Source: an uncultured Bacillota bacterium
GTDB lineage: Bacteria; Bacillota; Clostridia; Christensenellales; Pumilibacteraceae
Direction: 5' to 3'
DNA length: 45,444 nucleotides
Assembly (NCBI GenBank): GCA_949294845.1
Contig: CASFJH010000085.1
Coordinates: 1-45,444, forward strand
In this document: in pieces, positions 26,367 through 34,615 of the stretch
Layout of the letters: each line of letters opens with the position of its first letter
Position numbering within the stretch: position 1 is the first letter of the stretch
The notes under the pieces: model-generated
Seen by the model: only the letters and a program-made list of their open reading frames with translations
Database searches by the model: none
Told to the model about the DNA's origin: nothing
Made by a program: the position numbers and the translations under genes

Positions 26367-27306
26367 CGACTCCCTCCGCGCTGAACTGCGCCGTAAGCCC
26401 CATCGTCGCTTCGCGCACGGTTTCGGGCTGCGAAAATTTAAGTCTGCATTTTTCCTGCCAGCCTACGACAGCCGTCGGCGAAGGCGCGCCGCGCACGAAC
26501 TTTACCGCGTCGGCGCGACCGAACCCCGTTTCGGTTTCGCCGCTTATGCGCGTCAGCGCCTCGTCGGCAGTACGCATATACGCCGCACCGTCTCTGACAT
26601 ACATCAGAAATACGCGGCCGCCCGAGCTGCATACGGCTGGAGACTCTGCGCTTTTGCAGGCGTAAAGCACCGCCGTTTCGCCGAGATCCGAGCCGTATTT
26701 CTTGAGCCACAGATTGCCGGCTGCGTCGTTATGCGCCAGTATAAACCCGTCGCCGCAGCCGCACACGTCGAAGCGGCTGCCCCGACACAGCTCTTTTTCC
26801 ATAACGGCCTCGCCGCCCGAAAAAAGACAGCCCATGACCGACATATTGCGCCCGTAAGCCGCGAGGACAGCCGTTCCCGACTCCGCCACGGCAAAGTCGG
26901 ACGCCTCGCGGCCTATTCCTTCTCCGCCCACCGTGACGATTTCCGCGCGTTTGAGAACCGCTCCCGAAAGATTCTGCGGCCTGAGCGCGAGCGTTTTTGC
27001 GCCGCTGAACTCCGCCGCGCCTATGAGCACCTCGGTTTTTTCGCCCGAAAAGCTGACCGACGCGTCCGAAAACGCCGCGCCGCCTATCTCGGCGGTGATG
27101 CGGCCGGATACCTCGCCCGCGGCGGAAAATGTCAGCTTGACGACCAGCGCCACCGCGCCCGACGCCTTTATTTCGGCTATCTCCACCACGTCTCTCAGCG
27201 GCACGTCTGGCGCAAATCCGGCGTATGCCGGAAGCTTACGCGGCTGAACCGATATCCGGCTTTCCAGCTCCTCGGCTTTGAGATAAGCAAGTTTTCCGTA
27301 ATCCAT
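26359..27306 (-). CDS. Beta-rich virion protein, unknown
   Basis: 315 aa, beta-rich throughout, with alternating small and hydrophobic residues. The second half has repeating units that resemble part of a propeller (GCGDGFILAHNDAAGNLWLKKYG; SSGGRVFLMYVRDGAAYM). It is eight bases from the nozzle-type gene and overlaps the 576-aa gene. I infer a tail-associated protein; it and the next gene might be one split propeller protein. No family recognised. Confidence 0.6.
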   Translation of the reverse strand: MDYGKLAYLKAEELESRISVQPRKLPAYAGFAPDVPLRDVVEIAEIKASGAVALVVKLTFSAAGEVSGRITAEIGGAAFSDASVSFSGEKTEVLIGAAEFSGAKTLALRPQNLSGAVLKRAEIVTVGGEGIGREASDFAVAESGTAVLAAYGRNMSVMGCLFSGGEAVMEKELCRGSRFDVCGCGDGFILAHNDAAGNLWLKKYGSDLGETAVLYACKSAESPAVCSSGGRVFLMYVRDGAAYMRTADEALTRISGETETGFGRADAVKFVRGAPSPTAVVGWQEKCRLKFSQPETVREATMGLTAQFSAEGVDD

Positions 27307-27313
27307 ACAACCC

Positions 27314-28648
27314 TCACATACGCAGGATAAGCTGAGGCCGCGCGACGCGCACCCCCGAACCGGTCGCTTCTATCACCAATCCTATACGGCGCCCCGAAAG
27401 CCCTACCTTGGCTCTGGAAATGCCGTCGCCGAGCGAAAGCGTTTTGCTGCCCCTTTCGGTCGTAACGGTAACGGTGACGGCGCCCTCCTTTTCGATGACG
27501 GCGGCGGTTATTTCCTTTACCGAGTCGGGATTTCCGAGATCGGTCTGCGGAACTCTCCACCGCTTGGGCAAAACGTTGTTCTTTGTCACCGAATACACGC
27601 GCCCTCCCGAAACGGCGTAAGGCGTAAGCCGGGCGAACGCGCTCACGTCGTAACCGCGGCATATGCACGCGCTGCCGTCCGCCGGCGAATAAACGATCAG
27701 TCCGTTGTTGACGAAGGTTCCCTCTTCGCAGCCCACCGTACCGCCGTCCGTCCTGAGCCTTGCCGCAAGATAGTACTTTCCGCCGTAATACGCGGCCGCA
27801 GGACTGCCGCCGTCGAAACAGCCGGCAAGCTTAGGCAGTATGCGCGAAGTGGAAATTCCGTCGAAAGCGTACATTCCGTCGTCGGCGAGAAACAGTATCC
27901 TGTCTCCGCAAAGCGTAACCGTTTCGGGGTATATGCGACCGCTCGAAACGAACAGATTGGAGACGGAAAACTCGGTCTGGTCGGCGTAAGCCGTCAGCCT
28001 CGAAATCCCGTAATCGCGGAACACGAAAACGTAATTGAGGTAGCTCACCACCTTGTTGAGCCGTCCCAGCTCGTCGGACAGCTCTATAAAGCCGCCGCCC
28101 GAGAGATCGAGGCTCCAGTTGGTGGGATCGAGATCGTCGGAAAAGTAAACGGTATTGCGTTCGCCCTCGGTAGTGACAAACAGCCGCTCATAGTGCAGCG
28201 TCATACTGGTCACGCGCGGCGAGCCGGCAACGGTGTAAGGCGCGTCGCCGTAATGCCATACCGCCATGTCGTCGGCGGAAGAGCACATTATGACGACTTC
28301 ATCGCCGTTCAGTTTGTAGTTTACAGCCTGAACCGGCGCGGTAAAAGCGACTCCGTCGAGCGTTCCCGTCTGTCCGTCGGCCGAATAGTGAACGCTGCCG
28401 TCTGCGTCCGAATACATGAGAATATCCTTGACTCCGTTCTCGCCGTTAAGGCGGTATATCCAGACGCTTACCACGTTTTCCAGTCCGATGTCGCCCGACA
28501 GACCGTATCCGTCGGTCAGAGCGCCGCTGGAAACGTCGAAATTGTACAGTTCAGCGGCATAGTTTACGTTCGACGCCGCTTCGTCGGTGACCGAATCAAG
28601 CCCTGATCTGAAATCGGGGATCAGCAAGCGCGCCCGTCTTAAAGCCAT
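27314..28648 (-). CDS. Tail nozzle/stabilisation protein, beta-propeller type (P22 gp10/T7 gp12 role)
   Basis: 444 aa. Opens RRARLLIPDFRSGLDSVTDEAA and continues with propeller-like blades (YERLFVTTEGERNTVYFSDDLDPTNWSL, GRLNKVVSYLNYVFVFRDYGISRL, GDRILFLADDGMYAFDG). This pattern is known for phage proteins that form the hexameric tail tube tip of short-tailed phages. It follows an adaptor gene after the capsid, matching the capsid-adaptor-nozzle order of such phages. It overlaps the adaptor gene by ten bases. Confidence 0.72.
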   Translation of the reverse strand: MALRRARLLIPDFRSGLDSVTDEAASNVNYAAELYNFDVSSGALTDGYGLSGDIGLENVVSVWIYRLNGENGVKDILMYSDADGSVHYSADGQTGTLDGVAFTAPVQAVNYKLNGDEVVIMCSSADDMAVWHYGDAPYTVAGSPRVTSMTLHYERLFVTTEGERNTVYFSDDLDPTNWSLDLSGGGFIELSDELGRLNKVVSYLNYVFVFRDYGISRLTAYADQTEFSVSNLFVSSGRIYPETVTLCGDRILFLADDGMYAFDGISTSRILPKLAGCFDGGSPAAAYYGGKYYLAARLRTDGGTVGCEEGTFVNNGLIVYSPADGSACICRGYDVSAFARLTPYAVSGGRVYSVTKNNVLPKRWRVPQTDLGNPDSVKEITAAVIEKEGAVTVTVTTERGSKTLSLGDGISRAKVGLSGRRIGLVIEATGSGVRVARPQLILRM

Positions 28649-29109
28649 CTCCGCCTCCTCACGCTACCGCCGACGGGCGCCTGCCGCGCAAGGCTGTCGC
28701 GGAATTTGGTATCCCATGCCGCCGATTCCTCGAACAGGCTGTTCTTAAGACAATATTCCGCAGCAGCGCCGTAAGCTACCGTGCGCCCGTCGAAAGGACA
28801 TTCGTCGGTCTCCTGAAAATCGGGAACATACGCGTATTCTATCTCGACTGCGCCGTAAACGTCCGCTTCCAGCCTGTCGAAAAACGTTCTGAATTCTACC
28901 GGACGTCCGCACGAATACACCGCGTATATCCTTATAGGATAATACGTCAGCGCGTCGTACCCGATCTGACCGGTACATTCGGTCTGCTCGCGCCTCACGA
29001 TAGGCCTGTACTCGGCGGCTATCTCGCCTGCGGCCCGCTGAACGCAGCCTACGCCCACCTGTCCGCCCGTCAGCTCGGACGCCAGCTCGGCAATTTCATT
29101 TACTGTCAT
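28639..29109 (-). CDS. Head-tail adaptor-like protein
   Basis: 156 aa. Helical N-terminus (TVNEIAELASELTG), a beta-rich centre and a C-terminal segment AAEYCLKNSLFEESAAWDTKFRDSLA. The length, and that final helix with the AAEY...W motif, fit adaptor/connector proteins placed between portal and tail (gp4 of P22, gp11 of T7 in role). It overlaps both neighbours. Assignment is by context and by general shape rather than close identity. Confidence 0.68.
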   Translation of the reverse strand: MTVNEIAELASELTGGQVGVGCVQRAAGEIAAEYRPIVRREQTECTGQIGYDALTYYPIRIYAVYSCGRPVEFRTFFDRLEADVYGAVEIEYAYVPDFQETDECPFDGRTVAYGAAAEYCLKNSLFEESAAWDTKFRDSLARQAPVGGSVRRRRWL

Positions 29110-29428
29110 TTTTCCCCTCCATTGCCCGCTCGAAGCCTTCAGCGACCGAGTCGGCGGCCAGGCGCAACCGCTGTTTTTCCGCCTTGGCGTTAGCCTCCTG
29201 CGTTTCCTTCATGAGCTGCGCAAAGCGCTCGCGCCGCGTCCGTCTCACAAGCCTGACCGTTCGTTCGTCAAGCTCGGGGTACGGAACCTTCAGCGCGAGA
29301 GTGCTCCCGCGCTGAAGGCTGTTATGCACCTCAAATCCGCTGTCGGTGCGCAGTATAAAGTAGCCTTCGTCGATCGATCTGAGTCTGTCGGCTATTCCGA
29401 ACAGGTCGTTTTCCACCCGTTCGCGCAT
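29096..29428 (-). CDS. Small phage protein, unknown
   Basis: 110 aa, beginning 4 bases after the capsid stop. The first half is beta-like (GYFILRTDSGFEVHNSLQRG) and the second half is a long basic helix (RRTRRERFAQLMKETQEANAKAEKQRLRL). I do not recognise a family. The position directly after the major capsid gene is typical for head-completion or decoration proteins. Confidence 0.55.
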   Translation of the reverse strand: MRERVENDLFGIADRLRSIDEGYFILRTDSGFEVHNSLQRGSTLALKVPYPELDERTVRLVRRTRRERFAQLMKETQEANAKAEKQRLRLAADSVAEGFERAMEGKNDSK

Positions 29429-29432
29429 AGCG

Positions 29433-30584
29433 TTACGATCTCGTTATGCCGGTTATGCACGCCTGACCGTTAGGCCGGTCGCACATGAGATCGCAGTACT
29501 TGACAAGCGTGGCGGAATATGTCGGCTTGCCCTGCGTCTGACGCAGAATCTTGCCGTTTTCCGTTTCGAGATACTTCCAGTCGCACAGCTGGTGCAGCTT
29601 GAACGCGGATGTATTGAGCAGGTACATGGTGCCGGCCCCCACAAAACGGTCGTAAACCACCGGTATTCCGTTGTAGGACATACTCCTGAAACCGCCGGCA
29701 AGCTCCATGATGTCGACATTGCGCTTGTACTGTAGCATATACTCCTGATACGCCAGCTTGACGTCGGCGGAAACCGCTATGAAATCGACCGTCGAGTTCG
29801 CCTCGGTGTCCAGCTTGTCGATCATTTCCTGCATTACGGTCTCGTCGAGCAGTCCGGCGTTGCTCTTGGTGACGGGATTCATAAACTTGTTCGTTCTGGG
29901 CACTCCGTAAAGCGTGCCGGTGCCGAAAATCGCGCCCAGTCCGGTTATCTCCTTGTCCTTGCTGCCCTGAACATACATACTGCTGCCGTCGGTAATCGAG
30001 GGAGTAGTATAAAAGCTGACGGTCTTATTGTCTCTGTCTATGCTCTTTATTCTGAGCGACGCCGAAATCAAGGTGCCGGTCACGCCGTATACGTCTACCA
30101 CAAGCCCCTCGATGAGGTTCTGAACGTCGGTGACGGGATAAATTCCAGTCGACGTCGACGCGCCTATACCGCTCAGCTTGCCCGTGCCGTCGCCGTAAAG
30201 CATCCGGCCGAGGTTGAACCTCGACGCCTCGAGAAGATTCGTCAGTTCCTGATTGAGCAAATCGGTAAACGCCCCTCTTCCGTCGGCCGAAGCTCTTATA
30301 GCCTTGTCGGATATCTCTATCTGACCGTAAAGGTTCTTAAGAGTGGTGACAAACTGGTAATAGTCCGTCGACTGAGCGGCAGGAAGATCTCCGGTTTCGT
30401 CGCCGGCGCCTATGCCGCCGTTTATTCCCCAGCTGACCGCTTTGCGTATCTCTTTGCCCCATACGCCGGCTGTCGTCTGCTCTATGCGCGACAGCAACGG
30501 GTTGATTTTGGTGTTGAGCAGTTCGGTAACCGCTCCTAGATATACGCTCTTGAGTGCGTTTTCAGCGTTTTGCAAAGTAACCAT
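29433..30584 (-). CDS. Major capsid protein
   Basis: 383 aa. AAAGGAG precedes the ATG at 30584. The N-terminal helix NAENALKSVYLGAVTELLNTKINPLLSRIEQT, the following strand GGIGAGDETGDLPAA and the E-loop/spine-like LYGQIEISDKAIRAS resemble the HK97-fold capsid proteins annotated in clostridial podovirus-type cassettes. The coding frame is intact. It lies between portal and adaptor, where a major capsid gene is expected. No separate protease gene is seen, and only a 32-aa open frame stands where a scaffold often lies. Confidence 0.82.
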   Translation of the reverse strand: MVTLQNAENALKSVYLGAVTELLNTKINPLLSRIEQTTAGVWGKEIRKAVSWGINGGIGAGDETGDLPAAQSTDYYQFVTTLKNLYGQIEISDKAIRASADGRGAFTDLLNQELTNLLEASRFNLGRMLYGDGTGKLSGIGASTSTGIYPVTDVQNLIEGLVVDVYGVTGTLISASLRIKSIDRDNKTVSFYTTPSITDGSSMYVQGSKDKEITGLGAIFGTGTLYGVPRTNKFMNPVTKSNAGLLDETVMQEMIDKLDTEANSTVDFIAVSADVKLAYQEYMLQYKRNVDIMELAGGFRSMSYNGIPVVYDRFVGAGTMYLLNTSAFKLHQLCDWKYLETENGKILRQTQGKPTYSATLVKYCDLMCDRPNGQACITGITRS

Positions 30585-30599
30585 TTACACATTCTCCTT

Positions 30600-30698
30600 T
30601 TATCTTGTTTTTTTAAGAATTTTGTCTGCCCGTCTTTTTGCCTCGGACAGCGACGAAGCCGCGTGCGGCGGACGGCATACGGGCAGGCCCTTGGGCAT
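30600..30698 (-). CDS. Possible 32-aa peptide between portal and capsid genes
   Basis: ATG at 30698 to TAA: MPKGLPVCRPPHAASSLSEA followed by a strongly basic helix (KRRADKILKKTR). The helical basic C-terminus recalls the capsid-binding end of scaffolding proteins, but there is no good ribosome site, so this may be only spacer. Confidence 0.25.
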   Translation of the reverse strand: MPKGLPVCRPPHAASSLSEAKRRADKILKKTR

Positions 30699-30711
30699 TA
30701 CGGGCGGATGA

Positions 30712-32469
30712 TCAGGCTTTTTCACGTTCGACCTCCGCTTCTACCGCTTTGAAATTTTTGTGCTCCCTGATGTGCCTTATTATCTTTTCTTCCAGCGCGG
30801 CGTCGGGATTGTTCTGCATCTGCGCGCTGAGCAAAAACCGCGTATGCACCTGAACGTGAGCGTCATGATCGTCGATCTCGCTTACCTGCGGATTTTCGCC
30901 GGCTGCGGCGGCCGCGTTTTCGCGTTCGGCGCGGTTATAATGAAGACTCTCCTCGTCCTTAAGCTGCTCCCAGCCGCCGTAACCGAGCACACTGAGAATT
31001 TTATAGCGCGTGGTGGCGTCAAGCTTGCCGTTCTCGTCGTACAGCAGACCGCTTTTAAGCAGATCGAAAAGCATATTCTGTTTTGCGGCCGGCGTAGTCG
31101 AAATCTCGCTTCCGCTGTCGCACACGACGTCGTCGCAGGTGACGTCGCTCGCGGTAAAATACAGCAGCTCGATGTCCCCGTCTCCGCCCACTATCCGCGC
31201 CAGCCGCGGCGTAACGGCGTAACGCTTGTACAGTGCAAGTATCCTGCGCGCCATTTCCCTAGCGCATTCGTTGATGTTTTCAGCCGTCACGTTAAGGCGC
31301 GTGTCGTCCTGTTCGATCAGCAGCTGCAGAGCGGTGCCGCTCGAAACAGACGACGGCACGGACGACGACCGCATTATCTCCGAAACGCCCGAAACCGAAA
31401 TGAACTCGTTAAGCAGCCGGTCCTCTTCCGCGGAGAAGTCGCTCGGAACACGTCCCGAATCCATTATTCTCGGCGGAGTGGCGCCCTGCCTGTAAACGAG
31501 TATGCGCCCGGGACAAAGCCCCTCCGCCTGCAGCGATTCGGTGTCTACCGAGCCGTCCTCCACCGCTATCACGCCGCCTGCCAGACGGTTCATGAACTCG
31601 TGCTTGCGGTTTTTAACCGCGTTGTACGCTCTCTGAATGGGGATAGTGCGCTCGACCATGCTCGTGCCGAAAAAGTCTCCCGGCCGCGCGATCGATACCT
31701 GACGTATAAACGGCATTCCGTCCGTCAGCGCGCCGTAATACAGGAGACTGTCGCCGGCGATCACCGCCAGCTCGCCTTCGGGATGCAGCGCGTCTGGCAG
31801 AGTATAGCGCTCGATAACCATGGCGTGCGCGGTCAGCTGCTCGCCGTGCGGTGTAAGCGTCCCCATGTTTTCGGGAGAAACGGCTTTACCGTAAACGGCA
31901 AGTATGTCGTCGATGTGAACGGCGCGCGCGTGTATCATGCTTTTTATTTCGCTCACGTCCTCGGCGCACAATGAATCGGGATAGATTTCAAAGGGCGGAC
32001 ATACTTCGGCGTGAACCTCGCCCTCGCCGTTTTCGGCAGCCGCGTCCCAGACGAGCTTGTAAAACGAGGTTCCGCATATTTCCGACCACATCGTGCCTCT
32101 TTCCAGCAGTTTGGAAATATTGAGCTTTACGGCGGCGCTGTCCAGAATCTTGGCGGACGTGCGCGCCGCTTTCACGTCGTCGTTGTCCCCCGATGCCGGT
32201 CGCACGTTCATAACCGGCCTTACGCGGTTCAGCTTGGCAAGCCGCGTCTCGACGATTGACGCTATGTGATTGTACGTCTGTCTCTCCTGCCATTCGTATT
32301 CCGGCTCCGAATCGAAAACGCTTTCCCCAGCGCGGTAGCAGTACTGGTCGCCTTTGACAAACCGCATATTCAGCCGCCACACCGCCTCGCACTCGCGCCT
32401 TTTTTCCGCGCGCGCTTCGAAATCCGCGCGGACGTCGCTCACTATTTCAGCCTCGTTCAGCTTCTGCAC
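30712..32469 (-). CDS. Portal protein, P22/T7-type
   Basis: 585 aa from a GTG at 32469 with GGGAGG upstream. Portal rings form the DNA entry vertex. Seen: the N-terminal helix, the CEAVWRLNMRFVKGDQYCYR segment, the conserved region YNHIASIVETRLAKLNRVRP, an AYNAVKNRKHEFMNRLAGG core near 300 and a Glu/Lys-rich C-terminus. The length and motifs match short-tailed-phage portals and not the smaller siphovirus type. It overlaps the small zinc protein gene by 23 bases. No frameshift seen. Confidence 0.82.
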   Translation of the reverse strand: MQKLNEAEIVSDVRADFEARAEKRRECEAVWRLNMRFVKGDQYCYRAGESVFDSEPEYEWQERQTYNHIASIVETRLAKLNRVRPVMNVRPASGDNDDVKAARTSAKILDSAAVKLNISKLLERGTMWSEICGTSFYKLVWDAAAENGEGEVHAEVCPPFEIYPDSLCAEDVSEIKSMIHARAVHIDDILAVYGKAVSPENMGTLTPHGEQLTAHAMVIERYTLPDALHPEGELAVIAGDSLLYYGALTDGMPFIRQVSIARPGDFFGTSMVERTIPIQRAYNAVKNRKHEFMNRLAGGVIAVEDGSVDTESLQAEGLCPGRILVYRQGATPPRIMDSGRVPSDFSAEEDRLLNEFISVSGVSEIMRSSSVPSSVSSGTALQLLIEQDDTRLNVTAENINECAREMARRILALYKRYAVTPRLARIVGGDGDIELLYFTASDVTCDDVVCDSGSEISTTPAAKQNMLFDLLKSGLLYDENGKLDATTRYKILSVLGYGGWEQLKDEESLHYNRAERENAAAAAGENPQVSEIDDHDAHVQVHTRFLLSAQMQNNPDAALEEKIIRHIREHKNFKAVEAEVEREKA

Positions 32470-32746
32470 GTCTGCCTCCCGTCCGGTCCGCTCTTCTCTC
32501 CGGTCTGCCGGTCTTTCCGGCAGGCGCGACCGGTCCGCCTTCCGGCTCCGCCGCCTTTTCCGCGGCTTTGTCCGCCGTTTGGGCGAGATATCTGCCGCTC
32601 GCCTCGTGCAATTCTCTGAGACACGCCCCGCACAGATGTATGCGGCTGCGAATACCGGCGCGGCTGAATTTCACCGTGTGTTCGGCCAAGTTTTTGCACA
32701 GTCCCAGTTCGCACCTGAGTCTGTATTTATTAGGTACTATTTCCAT
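32447..32746 (-). CDS. Small zinc-finger phage protein
   Basis: 99 aa. Cysteines at 12, 17, 39 and 42 (RCELGLC ... LCGACL) form a zinc-finger-like set; the C-terminal third is low-complexity Arg/Gly/Ala. It overlaps the terS-like gene by 17 bases and the portal by 23, so it is translated in the packaging operon. Function unknown; perhaps a small DNA- or RNA-binding accessory. Confidence 0.6.
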   Translation of the reverse strand: MEIVPNKYRLRCELGLCKNLAEHTVKFSRAGIRSRIHLCGACLRELHEASGRYLAQTADKAAEKAAEPEGGPVAPAGKTGRPERRADRTGGRRAEAERG

Positions 32747-33008
32747 TGTCTTTCTCCCCTTCAGATAACCATTCGCGCATGAGTCTTTCCTTTTCCTTCA
32801 CGATCTCGTCGTAAGAAAGACTGCGTTCGGGCGGCGACAGCTCGACGAGCATTTTCAACGCCGCGAGATCGGGCGGAACATCGGTGGTTTTCACGCGCCT
32901 GCGCACGAGCTTTTCGCCCGTTTCGTCCACTCCGTACTCTTCGGTGACTTCGCGGCTGACGTAGCCGTAAGCACGCTTGCGGACAGCTTTTAAGATCCTC
33001 TCATCCAT
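32730..33008 (-). CDS. TerS-like protein lacking the N-terminal DNA-binding domain
   Basis: 92 aa with an AAGGAGG site. The stretch ILKAVRKRAYGYVSREVTEE, followed by KLVRRRVKTTDVPPDLAALKMLVEL, matches the middle and C-terminal part of Firmicutes phage small terminase subunits (the A-x-GY-EVTEEY ... VPPD-xA-L pattern). Those are normally 140-180 aa with an N-terminal helix-turn-helix that recognises the packaging site. Here the protein starts directly at the oligomerisation-type region; no HTH is seen upstream either, since 33008 is only 49 bases from the terL stop. Call by pattern; a different phage protein is possible. Confidence 0.6.
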   Translation of the reverse strand: MDERILKAVRKRAYGYVSREVTEEYGVDETGEKLVRRRVKTTDVPPDLAALKMLVELSPPERSLSYDEIVKEKERLMREWLSEGEKDNGNST

Positions 33009-33056
33009 TATCCTCCTTCCGGACGTCGTCCGTTTTATATATTAACCGCAGACGCG

Positions 33057-34538
33057 TTAAGCGCGCCTTGCGCGCCGACGGATCAGCTTTTCCTTGAAGC
33101 GCGTCAGCTCGTCGGTTTCGCGGCGCGGCACGTTGGGTTCGGGGCGGCTCATGACGTAATACCTCAGCTCGTCCATGGCGTGATCGTCCTTTTTGCGCGG
33201 AACGTCTCCGTTCCCCCACCAGTACGACTTGAACTCGCGAATCATATTGACGCAGCTGTCGAAGATGTAAAGTTTGGGGCCGTCGCCCGCAAGGTACTGT
33301 TTGACGCGCGAAATACCTGCAAAAAGCTGTTTGTCCACTTTTGCGTTGCAGTTGATGCCGCGCTCGTAAAACAGCTCGGTTACGGGCCGCGCGGAAGCAA
33401 GCGTGCGCTGCGTGGCGGCCGCGTCGATGAGCGCGTCGTACCTGCCTCCGAAACCGGTATGCCAGCCGAGCTGCCCACACTTTTCGCATATGCGGCGGCT
33501 ATGCCAGGCTATGTCCTTTCCTGCTGCGTAATGCTCGGCGACGACGTAAATGTTTCCGTCGCCGTCAACGCAGTACCAATGGCAGGACAGCGGATTATTG
33601 AGTCCCGGATCTATAGACAGCTTATCCTGCCATAAAAACGGCACGTCAAACGGCTTTATAACGTGCACGCGCTCGTCGAACTCGGGGTACACCGGTCCGC
33701 ATTCTGCGGAAAACCGCCCGTACCTTCTCGATTCGAGCGCGGAAGGATCCAGCGCTGCCGACACGCGCTCGATTTCCTTTTCGTCGAGAAAAGGATTGTC
33801 GCGCCATTCCATAGTTTCGTGCCACATCTCGCTGTCGCCGTCTTCGTTGAGAAAAATCTTGTAATATGCGAAAGTGAGTCCCTTCAAAGGCGTCATGGTG
33901 CCGAAGATCTCGCCCTTTCTGTCCATTACGCGCATACGGCACTCGTTGTACACGTCCTCGGGCGGCTCCTCGTCAAACCACACGAAATCCAGACTGGCGC
34001 CCTGGAATTTTTCCCGTCCCATCTCGCACGACTTGAAAGTTATAACGCTGCTGCCTCCCAGTACGTTCTTTATGGTAATGGTGTCGATTATTCCGGCGCG
34101 CGGATTGGACGCGCGGCCCGCCGACATTACGATATCCTCTATCCAGTCGGGATTGACGTAATCCAGTATCTTTGACTGCGCGACTTCACGCTGCACTTCG
34201 CGCGAAACCGAAACTATCCAGCCCCTTACGTCGCTGCGGTTGGCGCGGTAAGGATGTATCCCCCTCGCCAGCCATACCGCCTCTACCGCTCCGCATTCGG
34301 TCTTGCCGGTGCGGTTGCCGCCGAAAACCCAGCGGTTGCGCTTGAGACATTTATGAAATTCAAGCTGCTTTAAATGCACGCGCCGCCCTTTGTTATACCA
34401 TTCGAGCCGGTTTTTACGCTTGTATTCGGCGGCCTTTCTCTCGAGAGAGAGAATCTTCCTTATAATCTCCTCTTCGCTTTCCGCCTTGCCGCCGCGCGCC
34501 GTATGCGCGCCGGCGGACTGCCGTTCGCTTATTTGCAT
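33057..34538 (-). CDS. Terminase large subunit (packaging ATPase and nuclease)
   Basis: 493 aa from the ATG at 34538, chosen because GAAAGGA lies about ten bases upstream; a TTG at 34571 and an ATG at 34550 are alternatives. Walker A GGNRTGKT at about 73-80, Walker B VWFDEE at about 187-191, then a motif III-like GTMTPLKGLTFAY. In the RNase-H-fold nuclease domain the acidic residues are seen in LSIDPGLNNP, YDALIDAAAT and DDHAMDELRYYV. All active-site parts appear intact, so the protein is probably functional. In phages it pumps DNA into the head through the portal and cuts it. It is the first gene of the particle operon. Confidence 0.9.
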   Translation of the reverse strand: MQISERQSAGAHTARGGKAESEEEIIRKILSLERKAAEYKRKNRLEWYNKGRRVHLKQLEFHKCLKRNRWVFGGNRTGKTECGAVEAVWLARGIHPYRANRSDVRGWIVSVSREVQREVAQSKILDYVNPDWIEDIVMSAGRASNPRAGIIDTITIKNVLGGSSVITFKSCEMGREKFQGASLDFVWFDEEPPEDVYNECRMRVMDRKGEIFGTMTPLKGLTFAYYKIFLNEDGDSEMWHETMEWRDNPFLDEKEIERVSAALDPSALESRRYGRFSAECGPVYPEFDERVHVIKPFDVPFLWQDKLSIDPGLNNPLSCHWYCVDGDGNIYVVAEHYAAGKDIAWHSRRICEKCGQLGWHTGFGGRYDALIDAAATQRTLASARPVTELFYERGINCNAKVDKQLFAGISRVKQYLAGDGPKLYIFDSCVNMIREFKSYWWGNGDVPRKKDDHAMDELRYYVMSRPEPNVPRRETDELTRFKEKLIRRRARRA

Positions 34539-34556
34539 ATAAAAACGCATCCTTTC

Positions 34557-34569
34557 GCGGAATTTCCGC
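34557..34569. promoter_or_regulatory. Perfect 13-bp palindrome upstream of terL
   Basis: GCGGAATTTCCGC, centred about 25 bp before the terL start and directly abutting the U tract of the terminator. It is a possible operator or part of an anti-terminator fold; no known motif. Confidence 0.4.
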
Positions 34570-34595
34570 AAAAAAAGCGGTAAACCGCACCGCTT
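34570..34595 (-). terminator. Intrinsic terminator/attenuator just upstream of terL
   Basis: On the minus strand AAGCGGT (34589-34595), a 7-base loop, ACCGCTT (34575-34581), then a run of seven T. It faces the terL operon, with the stop point about 30 bases before the terL start codon, so leftward transcription from the regulator gene would end here unless it is overridden. Confidence 0.7.
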
Positions 34596-34602
34596 ACGGT
34601 GA

Positions 34603-34608
34603 TAGAAT
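34603..34608 (+). promoter_or_regulatory. -10 box for leaderless SH3 protein gene
   Basis: TAGAAT, seven bases, ATG at 34616. No convincing -35 at 17 bp (GTAAAC at 34580-34585), so weaker than the others. Confidence 0.5.
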
Positions 34609-34615
34609 TAGCTGT

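Noticed and set aside
30760..31974. 404-codon plus-strand frame in the particle cassette
   Set aside because: Antisense to portal, with Arg/Val-rich shadow composition.
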